DNA of 64,000 nt. Origin: Clostridiaceae bacterium Marseille-Q3526. Its GTDB lineage: Bacteria > Bacillota > Clostridia > Lachnospirales > Lachnospiraceae. Under the pieces are notes generated by a model. That model saw only the letters and a list, made by a program, of their open reading frames with translations, had not been told where the DNA came from and searched no databases. Within the stretch, counting starts at the first letter, position 1; the number at the start of each line of letters is the position of its first letter. Below, piece by piece: positions 34,232 through 42,921 of this stretch. Both the position numbers and the translations under genes were made by a program. Location: NCBI GenBank assembly GCA_018223375.1, contig JAGTTS010000003.1:124001-188000 (forward strand). The letters run 5' to 3'.

Positions 34232-34933
34232 ATGACCCACAAGGATCAGACGCCGCTGGCGCAGATTGCGGCAGAAAAAATCATAGAGATGATCCGGGAA
34301 GAGAAACTGCAGCCGGGAGACCGTCTGCAGAATGAGTATGATTTGGCCAAGAGGCTGGAAGTGGGAAGAAGCACAGTCAGGGAGGCCATCAAAAGTCTGG
34401 AAACCAGGAACATTTTAACGATCAGAAGAGGAGCCGGAACTTACCTGTCCAGCCGGGAGGGGGTGGCGGAGGATCCTCTTGGGATTGCGCTGATGGGAAA
34501 AGACGAGGAGATTGCCCTGGAGCTTTTGGAGGTTCGCATGATTCTGGAACCGGAAAGCGCGGCGATGGCGGCGGTCCATGCTTCTAAGGAGGAGAAGGCT
34601 GCCATACGCAGGCAGAATCGGAGAGTTACTGCGATGATTGAGCAGGGGCTCAACCACACGGAAGAAGATTCCAAGTTTCATCAGCTGATTGCAAAGGCGA
34701 CGGGAAACAGGATTATCGCCAAGCTGATTCCGATTATTTACCGATCGGTCAGCCTTACCATTGAGATGACAAACCGCCGGCTGTCGGAGACAACCATCCT
34801 GTTCCACGAACAGATTGTGGACGCCATTGAGCGCGGGGACGAGAGGGGAGCGAGAAGCGCGATGGTGGCGCACATGAGTGAAAACAGGCTTTACATCATT
34901 AAGGAGATCGAGAGAAAGAACCGTTTCCAGTAA
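34232..34933 (+). CDS. GntR-family regulator, FadR/FCD type
   Basis: ATG 34232 follows GTGGAGGAC. About 233 residues: an N-terminal GntR winged helix (LQPGDRLQNEYDLAKRLEVG then STVREAIKSLETRNIL) and a C-terminal helical FCD domain with metal-site residues in HQLIAKATGN and the AMVAHM segment near the end. FCD regulators often answer sugar acids or short organic acids. It may control the hexonate operon starting at 35226 and the EutH-like gene before it. Confidence 0.92.
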   Translation: MTHKDQTPLAQIAAEKIIEMIREEKLQPGDRLQNEYDLAKRLEVGRSTVREAIKSLETRNILTIRRGAGTYLSSREGVAEDPLGIALMGKDEEIALELLEVRMILEPESAAMAAVHASKEEKAAIRRQNRRVTAMIEQGLNHTEEDSKFHQLIAKATGNRIIAKLIPIIYRSVSLTIEMTNRRLSETTILFHEQIVDAIERGDERGARSAMVAHMSENRLYIIKEIERKNRFQ

Positions 34934-34987
34934 ACGAAAAAGAGCAAAGAGAGACAATTTAGAGATCAGACGTATCTGAAAAGAAAA

Positions 34988-35047
34988 AAACGAGCAGAAA
35001 CAGCGTAAAACAGGCAGGTTGAACGCTTTTCTGACTCGTTTCTTTTT
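34988..35047 (+). terminator. Terminator between the FadR-type gene and the hexonate operon
   Basis: The arms 34988-35005 and 35024-35041 pair over 17 positions with one bulge on each side, followed by TTTTTT. The AT-rich stretch up to 35225 carries an ACACTTAAAATCGTGT palindrome that may be an operator. Confidence 0.75.
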
Positions 35048-35225
35048 TGACGATTTTTAAGACATCAGACAAATTTAGGGCGGTTATTTGTATATAATAC
35101 ATATAAAATACACTTAAAATCGTGTAAAAAAGAGAAAAATATATACAATATTGCTAAAAATAAGTGTGTAATATATAATAAAACACATAAAATAAATCAG
35201 ACATATTGCGCGAGGAGGAGAGCAA

Positions 35226-36242
35226 ATGAAAGCGTTAGTGTATGCGGGACCTAAAAAAGCGGAGCTTCGGGACGTAGAGACAGGGGAAAAGAAGGAAGGC
35301 CAGATAAAGATTGACGTAACCTACTGCGGCGTGTGCGGATCGGATATTGGAATTTATCTGGGAACCCATCCAAGGGCAAAGGCGCCTCTTGTGTTTGGAC
35401 ATGAGTTTCTCGGAGTGGCTGCGGAAGACGGAAAGAGAATCAAAAAAGGAGACAGGGTTGTGCCTTATCCGTTATTGTCCTGCGGACACTGCAAAGCGTG
35501 CAGAAACGGAAATGAGCATGTGTGCAATACGCTGGGGCTGATCGGAATTGACGTGGACGGGGGAATGTGCGAAAGCGTTTATGTGGACGAGGACGTTCTC
35601 TACAAGGTGCCGGAGGGAGTCAGCGACAAGGCGGCTGCAGTGATTGAGCCTTTGGCAGTGCTGGTTCATGCCATCCATATGTCAGGGTTTGAGCCTCTTG
35701 ATACGGCGGTGGTGGCAGGCGCCGGCCCTATTGGAATGCTCTGCGCAGTTATGCTGAAACATGCGGGAGCCTCACAGATTTTTATTTCCGACGTGGCGGA
35801 AAAGAGACTGGAGGCTGCCAGGGAGCTGGGCATGATTCCGGTCAATCCGCTGAAAGAGGATTTGGAAGCTGTGGTAAAAGCGGCGACGGACGGAGAGGGA
35901 TGCGACGTATTTTTCGAGTGCAGCGGAGCTGCGGCTGCGGCTGTGCAGATGACGGATGTCACGAGAGTGCGGGGAAAAATCTGCATGGTTTCAGTCCACA
36001 AGCAGCCCCATGAAGTGAATCTGCGGGATGTGAATTTTAAGGAACAGACACTGGTGGGAACCAGAGTTTACACGAAGGATGAGTTTGGCCAGGCCGTGGA
36101 GCTGACGAAGAAGCTGGAAAGCCAGCTGGAGAAGATTGTGACCCATGTAGTGCCTCTTCGGGAAAGCGAAAAGGTCTTTGACATGATTGCGGATCCGGAA
36201 TGCGGAACCATTAAGGTTGTGGTGGATTGTAAGGCGGTATAG
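35226..36242 (+). CDS. Zinc-dependent medium-chain alcohol/polyol dehydrogenase
   Basis: 338 residues after GAGGAGGAG. The catalytic zinc site is in CGVCGSD and GHEF, the structural zinc is bound by four Cys in SCGHCKACRNGNEHVC, and NAD(P) binding is by VAGAGPIGM. Relatives include sorbitol, L-idonate and L-threonine dehydrogenases. As the first gene of an operon with a TRAP transporter, KDG kinase and KDPG aldolase, it probably oxidises a hexonate or related hydroxyl; the substrate is inferred only from context. Confidence 0.88.
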   Translation: MKALVYAGPKKAELRDVETGEKKEGQIKIDVTYCGVCGSDIGIYLGTHPRAKAPLVFGHEFLGVAAEDGKRIKKGDRVVPYPLLSCGHCKACRNGNEHVCNTLGLIGIDVDGGMCESVYVDEDVLYKVPEGVSDKAAAVIEPLAVLVHAIHMSGFEPLDTAVVAGAGPIGMLCAVMLKHAGASQIFISDVAEKRLEAARELGMIPVNPLKEDLEAVVKAATDGEGCDVFFECSGAAAAAVQMTDVTRVRGKICMVSVHKQPHEVNLRDVNFKEQTLVGTRVYTKDEFGQAVELTKKLESQLEKIVTHVVPLRESEKVFDMIADPECGTIKVVVDCKAV

Positions 36243-36267
36243 ACGGGCAGAAAAAGGAGGAGAGGGA

Positions 36268-37314
36268 ATGAAACAGAGAGGGAAGGCAGTCACGGCAGGA
36301 TGTATTCTGCTGGCTCTGCTGGCGGGAGTCGGGTTTACGAAGGCTGGAAGCAAGTACAGGACGCAGGAGGAAGTGAATCTGATTTTTTCAAACGTAACGT
36401 CCAATTCAGCCAAACAGGCGGCAGAAAAGTTTAAGGAGCTGGTGGAGGAATATTCTGGAGGAAAGATGACGGTGGACGTGTTCCAGGACAACCAGCTGGG
36501 AGACGACAAGACGGCGGCGGAAGGCGTGCAGAATGGAGACATTGATATCGCAGTATCGTCTACCAGTTCCTTATCTACGCTGTATAAAGACTATTATCTC
36601 TATGATACTCCCTACCTGTTCTTAAATAAAGAAGAGGTGTACGACGTGGGCTTTACGGGAGAGACGGCGACAAAGATGCTGGAAGGCGTGGAAAAGGTCG
36701 GCCTGAAGCATATGGCGATGTGGGAAAACGGATTCCGAAACTATACGAACAACGCTCACCCCATTGAAAGTCCGGCGGACTGTAAAGGACAGAAGATCCG
36801 TACCATGGAAAATCCGATTCACATGAAGGCGTGGAAGGAGATTGGAGCCAACCCTACGCCTATGGCGTTTTCCGAGCTGTTTACAGCCATGCAGCAGGGA
36901 ACGGTAGACGGAGAGGAAAACCCCATCGGAATTATTTCCAGCAACCGGTTTTACGAGGTTCAGAAATATATTTCTTTGACTCAGCATGTCTATACGCCGT
37001 ATGTGGTTGTTATGAATCCTGACAAATACGACACGCTGACAAAGGAGCAGCAGGAAATTGTAGACCGGGCCATGAAGGAGGCGACGCAGTTCCAGCTTGA
37101 GCAGTCGGCGAAGGACGAGGAAGAGGGAATTAAAATCATGGAAGACTACGGCTGTGAGGTCAACGGGCTGACAGACGAGCAGAAGATGGAATTCCAGAAA
37201 ATTATGGAGGATGCGGACGTATTTGGAGTGGCAAAAGACGCGATGGAGAATCCGGAGTATTTTGACGGAATTTTGAAGGAGCTGGAAGAATACCGGGCGG
37301 AAGGAGAACAGTAA
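36268..37314 (+). CDS. TRAP transporter substrate-binding protein DctP
   Basis: 348 residues with an N-terminal hydrophobic export or anchor segment (about 8-25) and the DctP fold. The conserved Arg that binds carboxylates is in KGQKIRTMENPIH, and the family signature DGEENPI follows. It captures an organic or sugar acid outside the cell for the DctQM membrane pair. ATG 36268 is chosen because AAAAGGAGGAGAGGG precedes it. Confidence 0.93.
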   Translation: MKQRGKAVTAGCILLALLAGVGFTKAGSKYRTQEEVNLIFSNVTSNSAKQAAEKFKELVEEYSGGKMTVDVFQDNQLGDDKTAAEGVQNGDIDIAVSSTSSLSTLYKDYYLYDTPYLFLNKEEVYDVGFTGETATKMLEGVEKVGLKHMAMWENGFRNYTNNAHPIESPADCKGQKIRTMENPIHMKAWKEIGANPTPMAFSELFTAMQQGTVDGEENPIGIISSNRFYEVQKYISLTQHVYTPYVVVMNPDKYDTLTKEQQEIVDRAMKEATQFQLEQSAKDEEEGIKIMEDYGCEVNGLTDEQKMEFQKIMEDADVFGVAKDAMENPEYFDGILKELEEYRAEGEQ

Positions 37315-37317
37315 AAA

Positions 37318-37818
37318 ATGAAGAAAGGACTGCAGTTTTTAAATCGTTATCTGGAAGAGATTCTGTGCGTGGCGCTGATGTCAGTTATGACGATTATCAT
37401 ATTTGTTCAGGTTATCATGCGGTATGTGGCGCACAATTCCCTGTCATGGTCAGAGGAGCTGGCCAGATACTGCTTTATCTGGCTGATTTACATAGGAGTA
37501 GCTTACGGATGTAAGCTGATGAAGCATATTAAGATTGACGCGGCGCTGTATCTGTTTCCCAAGAAGCTCAGACCGTACATAACCATTCTGGGGGAGCTTC
37601 TGGTGTTAATGTTTGCGGCTTACATTGTTGTGACAGGAGTGGAGCTTACATATAAGCAGTGGGTATTCGGAAAGGTGTCTCCGGCGCTGGGACTGCCTCT
37701 TCAGTATATCAACGCGGCTCCGGTCGTAGGATTTGGACTTGTGATTATAAGGCAGATTCAGAACATCTGGTACCTGGCAGGTAATCTTGGAAAGACAGAA
37801 GAAGGGGGCGAAGAATAG
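37318..37818 (+). CDS. TRAP transporter small membrane subunit DctQ
   Basis: 166 residues with four membrane segments and the DctQ hallmark NSLSWSEELARYCFIWLIYIG. It joins DctP recognition to the DctM channel. The start is 4 bases after dctP, and its stop overlaps the dctM GTG. Confidence 0.94.
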   Translation: MKKGLQFLNRYLEEILCVALMSVMTIIIFVQVIMRYVAHNSLSWSEELARYCFIWLIYIGVAYGCKLMKHIKIDAALYLFPKKLRPYITILGELLVLMFAAYIVVTGVELTYKQWVFGKVSPALGLPLQYINAAPVVGFGLVIIRQIQNIWYLAGNLGKTEEGGEE

Positions 37819-39098
37819 TGGTAGCGATTGTATTATTTGGAACATTAGTAATTGCCTTAATTTTAAATATGCCAGTGGGAATCGCCATTGGACTGTCCTC
37901 GCTCTGCGCAGTCCTGGCAGATGGAAGACTGAGCTCTCTGTACATCGTTCAGCAGCTGGTAACCAGTGCAGATTCCTTCCCACTGATGGCAATTCCCCTG
38001 TTTATCCTGGCGGGAGAGCTGATGGGAGCAGGAGGTGTATCAAAACGTCTTCTCAACGTGTGCAACGTATTTCTGGGAAGGTTTACCGGCGGTCTTGCCA
38101 CGGTGACAGTAGTGCTCTGTATGTTCTTTGCGGCTGTATCAGGATCCGGCCCCGCCACAGTTGCGGCAATCGGTTCTATGGTCATTCCGACTATGCTGCA
38201 GAAGGGATACAGCAAAAGCTTTACCCTGGCGCTGATCGCGACTGCGGGAAGCATTGGAGTTATTATTCCTCCCAGTATTCCCATGGTGGTGTATGGAGTC
38301 TCCACCAGCACCTCGATCAGCTCCCTCTTCATGGCAGGCTTTCTGCCGGGACTTTTGATTGGAGCGTCCCTGATTCTGATGTCTTACATTTACTGCAGAC
38401 GCCACGGATGGAAGGGGGACGACAGGAGATACACATTCAGAGAGAAGATGGAAGCGATCTGGGATGCCAAATGGGCTTTGATCAATCCGATTATTATTCT
38501 GGGCGGCATTTATGCTGGAGTGTTCACACCGACAGAGGCGGCAGCCGTTGCGGCAGTGTATGCGTTTATCTGCGGCGTATTTATTTATAAGGAGCTTGAT
38601 TTTAAGCAGCTGTTCGGGACCCTGGGAAGTGCATGCAGCACAACGGGAACTACCATGGTAATCATTGGCTGTGCGACTGCTTTTACGAGAATCCTGACCA
38701 TTGAAAAGATTCCGGATACGATTACGACTGGAATTTTAAACTTCAGCGACAACATGATTGTGATTCTTCTTCTGATTAACCTGCTTCTGCTTGTGGTTGG
38801 ATGCTTTATGGACACCACCCCGGCCATGATGGTGCTTTCGCCGATTCTGCTTCCCATTGCGATGCAGTTTGGCGTGGATCCGATTCATTTCGGACTGATT
38901 ATGGTCGTAAACCTGGCCATTGGATTTATCACTCCGCCTCTTGGAATCAACCTGTTTGTGGCGGCCAGAGTGGGAGGCAGCAGCCTGGAAACCGTATGCT
39001 CTGGAATCATCAAGTTTATTCTGGTTATGATTCTTGATCTGCTCCTGATTACCTTTATTCCAGGCATCTCCATGATTCTGCCAAATACGTTTATGTAG
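37818..39098 (+). CDS. TRAP transporter large membrane subunit DctM
   Basis: 426 residues from a GTG that overlaps the dctQ stop codon. About 12 membrane segments with family motifs MAIPLFILAGELM, AAVSGSGPATVAAIG, GVIIPPSIPMV, and PTEAAAVAAVYA. It performs Na+-driven uptake together with DctP and DctQ. The solute is probably a sugar acid, judged by the surrounding enzymes. Confidence 0.95.
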   Translation: MVAIVLFGTLVIALILNMPVGIAIGLSSLCAVLADGRLSSLYIVQQLVTSADSFPLMAIPLFILAGELMGAGGVSKRLLNVCNVFLGRFTGGLATVTVVLCMFFAAVSGSGPATVAAIGSMVIPTMLQKGYSKSFTLALIATAGSIGVIIPPSIPMVVYGVSTSTSISSLFMAGFLPGLLIGASLILMSYIYCRRHGWKGDDRRYTFREKMEAIWDAKWALINPIIILGGIYAGVFTPTEAAAVAAVYAFICGVFIYKELDFKQLFGTLGSACSTTGTTMVIIGCATAFTRILTIEKIPDTITTGILNFSDNMIVILLLINLLLLVVGCFMDTTPAMMVLSPILLPIAMQFGVDPIHFGLIMVVNLAIGFITPPLGINLFVAARVGGSSLETVCSGIIKFILVMILDLLLITFIPGISMILPNTFM

Positions 39099-39125
39099 GG
39101 CGGCGAAAGAAAGAGAGGAGAAAAC

Positions 39126-39890
39126 ATGAATTTATTTGATTTAACGGGAAAGACAGCGATTGTTACGGGCGGAACCAGGGGACTTGGCCATGGAATGGCT
39201 GAAGGCCTTCTGGAAGCAGGATGCAGAGTGGCGGTAATAGGAACCGGAGACAGCGTATTTGAACGAGCAGAGGAATTTCGGGAGAGAGGCTATTTCTGCG
39301 AGGGCGTGAAGGCTGATCTGGGATGTTCAGAAGAGAGAAAACGGGCGTTTGACGAGTGCGTTCAAAAGCTGGGAGGCCGTCTTGACATTCTGGTGACGGC
39401 CCACGGCATCCAGAGAAGGCATCCTTCGGAGGAATTTCCCATGGAGGACTGGGAACAGGTGCTGGGGGTAAATCTGACGGCAGTCTTTGAACTGTGCCAG
39501 CTGGCGGCCAATCAGTTTCTCTCCCAGAAGAGCAAGGGCAAGATTATAACGGTATCCTCCATGCTGTCATTCTTCGGAGGCTACACGGTTCCAGCTTATG
39601 CAGCGTCGAAAGGAGGCGTCGCACAGCTTACAAAGGCCCTTGGAAACGAGTGGGCAGGGAAGGGAATCTGTGTGAATTCCCTTGCGCCCGGATATATGGC
39701 GACGGATATGAATACGGCGCTTCTGGATCCTGACAATCCGAGAAAAAAAGAGATTACGGACAGGATTCCGGCAGGCCGCTGGGGGACAGGCGAAGATATG
39801 AAGGGGCCGTGTATTTTCCTGGCGTCTGACGCGTCGGATTATTTAAGCGGCGCGGTGATTCCGGTGGACGGTGGATATCTGGTGCGGTAA
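39126..39890 (+). CDS. Short-chain dehydrogenase, KduD/gluconate-5-dehydrogenase type
   Basis: 254 residues after GAGAGGAG. Rossmann motif TGGTRGLG, the catalytic Ser in SSMLSF and Tyr/Lys in YAASKGG, and a NSLAPGYMATDMN loop place it close to 2-deoxy-D-gluconate 3-dehydrogenase and gluconate 5-dehydrogenase. It would interconvert a keto and a hydroxy form of a sugar acid feeding the KDG route. The C-terminus DGGYLVR is typical for the family. Confidence 0.9.
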   Translation: MNLFDLTGKTAIVTGGTRGLGHGMAEGLLEAGCRVAVIGTGDSVFERAEEFRERGYFCEGVKADLGCSEERKRAFDECVQKLGGRLDILVTAHGIQRRHPSEEFPMEDWEQVLGVNLTAVFELCQLAANQFLSQKSKGKIITVSSMLSFFGGYTVPAYAASKGGVAQLTKALGNEWAGKGICVNSLAPGYMATDMNTALLDPDNPRKKEITDRIPAGRWGTGEDMKGPCIFLASDASDYLSGAVIPVDGGYLVR

Positions 39891-39918
39891 ACCGCAGGAA
39901 AAGAAGGAGGAAGAGAAG

Positions 39919-40872
39919 ATGAAGGTAATTATTACAGACTGTGATCATGACAATATTGAGATTGAGAAAAAGATCTTTGCGGATGCGGGAATTGAGATGG
40001 AGCTGAAGCACGCCATCTCTGAGGATGAGGTGATTGAACAGTGCCAGGATGCGGAAATCCTGATTGTCCAGTATGCCAAGATTACCAGAAAGGTAATGGA
40101 ACATTGTCCAAGGCTGAAATTTGTGGTGCGGTACGGTGTGGGCGTCGACACTATCGATGTGGCGGCGGCTGCAGAGTTTGGAGTACAGATTGGAAACGTA
40201 CCGGACTACGGCATGAACGAGGTGGCGGATCACGCGATTGCCCTGGCCCTCTCCATGACAAGAGAGATAGTGAAAATGAATCAGTTTACAAAGAACGAGA
40301 AATGGGACTACACAAAGGCAATCCCGATTCACCGTTTCAGCAATCTGACAGTCGGCGTCATCGGCCTGGGCAGAATCGGAAGAAATTTCGCTCAGAAGAT
40401 GCATGCGCTGGGATTTCAGGTTATTGGAACGGATCCGTATTTTTCTCCTACAGAGGAAACCAACGCCTATGTGAAGGCGGTTTCCATGGACGAGGTAATT
40501 GAGACATCGGATATTATTTCCCTGCACTGCCCGGCAGACGGAAACCGGGATCTCTTCTGTAAGGAAACCTTCAAGCGCATGAAGAACACAGCGGTTCTGA
40601 TCAATGTGGCCAGGGGCGGCATTATCAATGAAACAGACCTGGATCAGGCCCTGACAGATGGGGAAATTGCCGGAGCCGCCCTTGACTGCATGGCGGGAGA
40701 GCCGGTATCCAAGGATTCGCCGCTGTTTGCCCATGAAAATCTCCTGGTTACTCCTCATATGGCCTGGTACTCTGAGGAGGCAGCCCAGGAGCTGAAGCGG
40801 AAGGTGGCGGAGGAATCCGTTCGTTTTGCCAGGGGAGAGAAGATTCATTATCCGATTAATAAGCTGGCATAA
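39919..40872 (+). CDS. D-2-hydroxyacid dehydrogenase, CtBP/phosphoglycerate-dehydrogenase-like
   Basis: ATG 39919 is chosen for the GGAGGAAGAG upstream. 317 residues with the NAD-binding segment GVIGLGRIGRNFA, the substrate Arg in NVARGGIINE, and the catalytic His in TPHMAWYSEEA. The TPHxAWYSE pattern is that of the CtBP-like branch. The enzyme would reduce or oxidise a 2-keto/2-hydroxy acid in the sugar-acid pathway. Its exact substrate is unknown. Confidence 0.9.
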   Translation: MKVIITDCDHDNIEIEKKIFADAGIEMELKHAISEDEVIEQCQDAEILIVQYAKITRKVMEHCPRLKFVVRYGVGVDTIDVAAAAEFGVQIGNVPDYGMNEVADHAIALALSMTREIVKMNQFTKNEKWDYTKAIPIHRFSNLTVGVIGLGRIGRNFAQKMHALGFQVIGTDPYFSPTEETNAYVKAVSMDEVIETSDIISLHCPADGNRDLFCKETFKRMKNTAVLINVARGGIINETDLDQALTDGEIAGAALDCMAGEPVSKDSPLFAHENLLVTPHMAWYSEEAAQELKRKVAEESVRFARGEKIHYPINKLA

Positions 40873-40885
40873 GGGGGAGAATGCG

Positions 40886-41854
40886 ATGCATGAAGTATTA
40901 AAAAAAGTAGAGCAGTTCGGCGTAGTGCCGGTGATTAAGATTGAGGATGCAAACGACGCGGTTCCCCTTGCGAAGGCCCTGTGCGAAGGAGGTCTGCCCT
41001 GCGCGGAGGTAACCTTCCGGACAGAAGCTGCGGAAGCTGCGATCCAGGCGATGAGGGAAGCTTATCCGGACATGCTTCTGATTGCCGGAACCGTTTTGAC
41101 TAAAGAGCAGGCAGACCGGGCAGTGTCAGCCGGAGCGCAGGCAGTGGTCAGCCCGGGCTTTAACCGAAAGGTAGTAGATTACTGCGTGCGGAAAGGAATT
41201 CTCATTCTGCCTGGATGCTCCTGCCCAAGCGATATGGAGCAGGCCATTGAGGCGGGGCTGTCTGCGGTGAAATTTTTCCCGGCAGAGGCAAGCGGGGGAA
41301 TCAAGGCGATCCAGGCGATGGCGGCGCCTTACGGGCAGCTTCGGTTTATGCCTACAGGAGGCGTAAACGCTGTAAATATGCAGGAGTATTTAAAAAACGA
41401 CAAAGTCCTGGCCTGCGGCGGTTCCTGGATGGTGCCGGAAAAGCTGATTCAGGAAGGCAGATTTGAGGAAATCAGACAGCTGACAAAAGAAGCGGGTCTG
41501 GCGGGTTATGGATTTGCCCTGGCCCATGTGGGAATTAACAGCGCAGACGAGGAGGAGGCCAGAAAGACGGCGCAGACTTTTGAGCGCCTGTTTGGATTTG
41601 AGTCCTATGAAAATCCGTCCTCTATCTTTTCAGCCTCCTATGTGGAGACTATTAAGAAGCCTTATCTGGGAGCGAAAGGGCATATCGCCATTGCAGTTCA
41701 TTCAGTGGAGCGGGCGAAGGCGTATCTTGAGAGAATGGGAACGGAATTTCTTGAGGACAGCGCCGTGTACCGGCCGGACGGCAGAATCCAGGCGGTATAT
41801 CTCAAAGAAGAGATTGGCGGATTTGCCGTCCATCTGGTGAGAAGAGCAGTCTGA
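40886..41854 (+). CDS. KDPG/KHG aldolase fused to a C-terminal VOC domain
   Basis: ATG 40886 has AAGGGGGAG upstream. Residues 1-205 are a complete class I KDPG aldolase: Glu41 and Arg45 in AEVTFRTE, Schiff-base Lys129 in VKFFPAE, and FMPTGGV. Residues 210-322 are extra and look like a VOC (glyoxalase-like) domain: AHVGINSADEEEA, GHIAIAVHSVERA with His266, and a final FAVHLVRR. The aldolase splits KDPG to pyruvate and glyceraldehyde 3-phosphate; the VOC part could bind or isomerise a related keto acid. The fusion is within one unbroken frame. Confidence 0.9.
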   Translation: MHEVLKKVEQFGVVPVIKIEDANDAVPLAKALCEGGLPCAEVTFRTEAAEAAIQAMREAYPDMLLIAGTVLTKEQADRAVSAGAQAVVSPGFNRKVVDYCVRKGILILPGCSCPSDMEQAIEAGLSAVKFFPAEASGGIKAIQAMAAPYGQLRFMPTGGVNAVNMQEYLKNDKVLACGGSWMVPEKLIQEGRFEEIRQLTKEAGLAGYGFALAHVGINSADEEEARKTAQTFERLFGFESYENPSSIFSASYVETIKKPYLGAKGHIAIAVHSVERAKAYLERMGTEFLEDSAVYRPDGRIQAVYLKEEIGGFAVHLVRRAV

Positions 41855-41882
41855 CAGACGGCAGAGCAAGGAGGGAGAGAAG

Positions 41883-42839
41883 ATGGGAAAGACCATTTTG
41901 TTTGGAGAGCCGATGGCTCTTCTGATTGCTGATACCACAGGGCCGCTGGAGGAAGTGGAGCATTTCACCAGAGCGCTTTCCGGCGCGGAGGTAAATGTTT
42001 CCATCGGCCTTTCCAGACTGGGGCATCCGGTGGAATACCTGACCAGGCTGGGAGACGATCCCTTTGGCCATTATATAGAAAACCAGCTGAAAAAGAACGA
42101 GATTGGAACCAGTATGGTGACGTATGATCCGGTATACCGCACGGGAATTCAGCTGAAAAACCGTGTGACAGACGGAAGCGATCCCTATGCGCCGTACTAC
42201 AGAAAGGGTTCTGCAGCCTCCCACATCTCAAAGGCGGAGATAGACGCGCTTGACTTGACCGATGTGGAGCTGATACATGTGACGGGCATTCCCCCCGCGC
42301 TGTCAGAAAGCGCAAGGGAGGCGTCCTTCTGCCTGATGAAACGGGCCAGAGAGGCGGGGATTTTTCTCACCTTTGATCCGAATCTCAGACCGGCGCTGTG
42401 GGAAAATGAAGAGACCATGATCCGGGTCATCAACCAGCTTGCGTCCATGGCGGATGCGGTGCTTCCTGGAATCGGCGAGTGCAGAATTCTGGCGGGAACC
42501 GATCAGCCGGAAGAGGCGGCAGATTTCTACCAGAATCTGGGCGTGAAGACGGTAATTGTGAAGAATGGGGCGGACGGAGCTTACGTCAGAGAAGGAGAAG
42601 CCTCTTACTGCGTGCCTGGATACCGGGTGGAGAAGATCGTAGATACTGTAGGCGCGGGAGATGGATTTGCAGTGGGAGTGCTCAGCGGAATGCTGGAGAG
42701 ACTGTCCATGAGAGACAGTGTGCTTCGGGGAAATGCCATCGGTGCCATCCAGGTCATGAATATCAGCGACAATGAAGGACTTCCCACACAGGAGGAGCTT
42801 CGGAAGTTCCAGACTGGCACAAAAGCTCAGATTTTGTGA
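41883..42839 (+). CDS. kdgK: 2-keto-3-deoxygluconate kinase (PfkB family)
   Basis: 318 residues after AAGGAGGGAGAG. PfkB features: the GEPMALL start, a SGAEVNVSIGLSRLG segment that binds the sugar acid, TFDPNLRPALW, and the catalytic Asp in DTVGAGDGFAVG. It would phosphorylate KDG to KDPG, the substrate of the aldolase encoded just upstream. It is the last gene of the operon. Confidence 0.92.
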   Translation: MGKTILFGEPMALLIADTTGPLEEVEHFTRALSGAEVNVSIGLSRLGHPVEYLTRLGDDPFGHYIENQLKKNEIGTSMVTYDPVYRTGIQLKNRVTDGSDPYAPYYRKGSAASHISKAEIDALDLTDVELIHVTGIPPALSESAREASFCLMKRAREAGIFLTFDPNLRPALWENEETMIRVINQLASMADAVLPGIGECRILAGTDQPEEAADFYQNLGVKTVIVKNGADGAYVREGEASYCVPGYRVEKIVDTVGAGDGFAVGVLSGMLERLSMRDSVLRGNAIGAIQVMNISDNEGLPTQEELRKFQTGTKAQIL

Positions 42840-42855
42840 CCTGTCATTTCCCTTG

Positions 42856-42884
42856 TTGGCAAATGCTCCCCCAGGTATTATAAT
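42856..42884 (+). promoter_or_regulatory. Promoter of the DeoR-type gene, copy of the EutH-1 promoter
   Basis: TTGGCA (42856-42861), 17-base spacer and TATAAT (42879-42884). It shares TTGGCAAATG and AGGTATTATAATGAAA with 33038-33070, beyond what promoter consensus alone would require. Confidence 0.78.
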
Positions 42885-42921
42885 GAAATCATAGATAAAT
42901 GCCAGACAGGGGGAGAAAACC

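Noticed and set aside
37787..38590. 267-residue open frame in another plus-strand frame of dctM
   Set aside because: It is a shadow of the TRAP dctM gene, with no ribosome-binding site and no recognisable domain.
39754..40848. 364-residue minus-strand open frame
   Set aside because: It is antisense to the SDR and hydroxyacid dehydrogenase genes, which have clear motifs and ribosome-binding sites; no family features in the antisense product.
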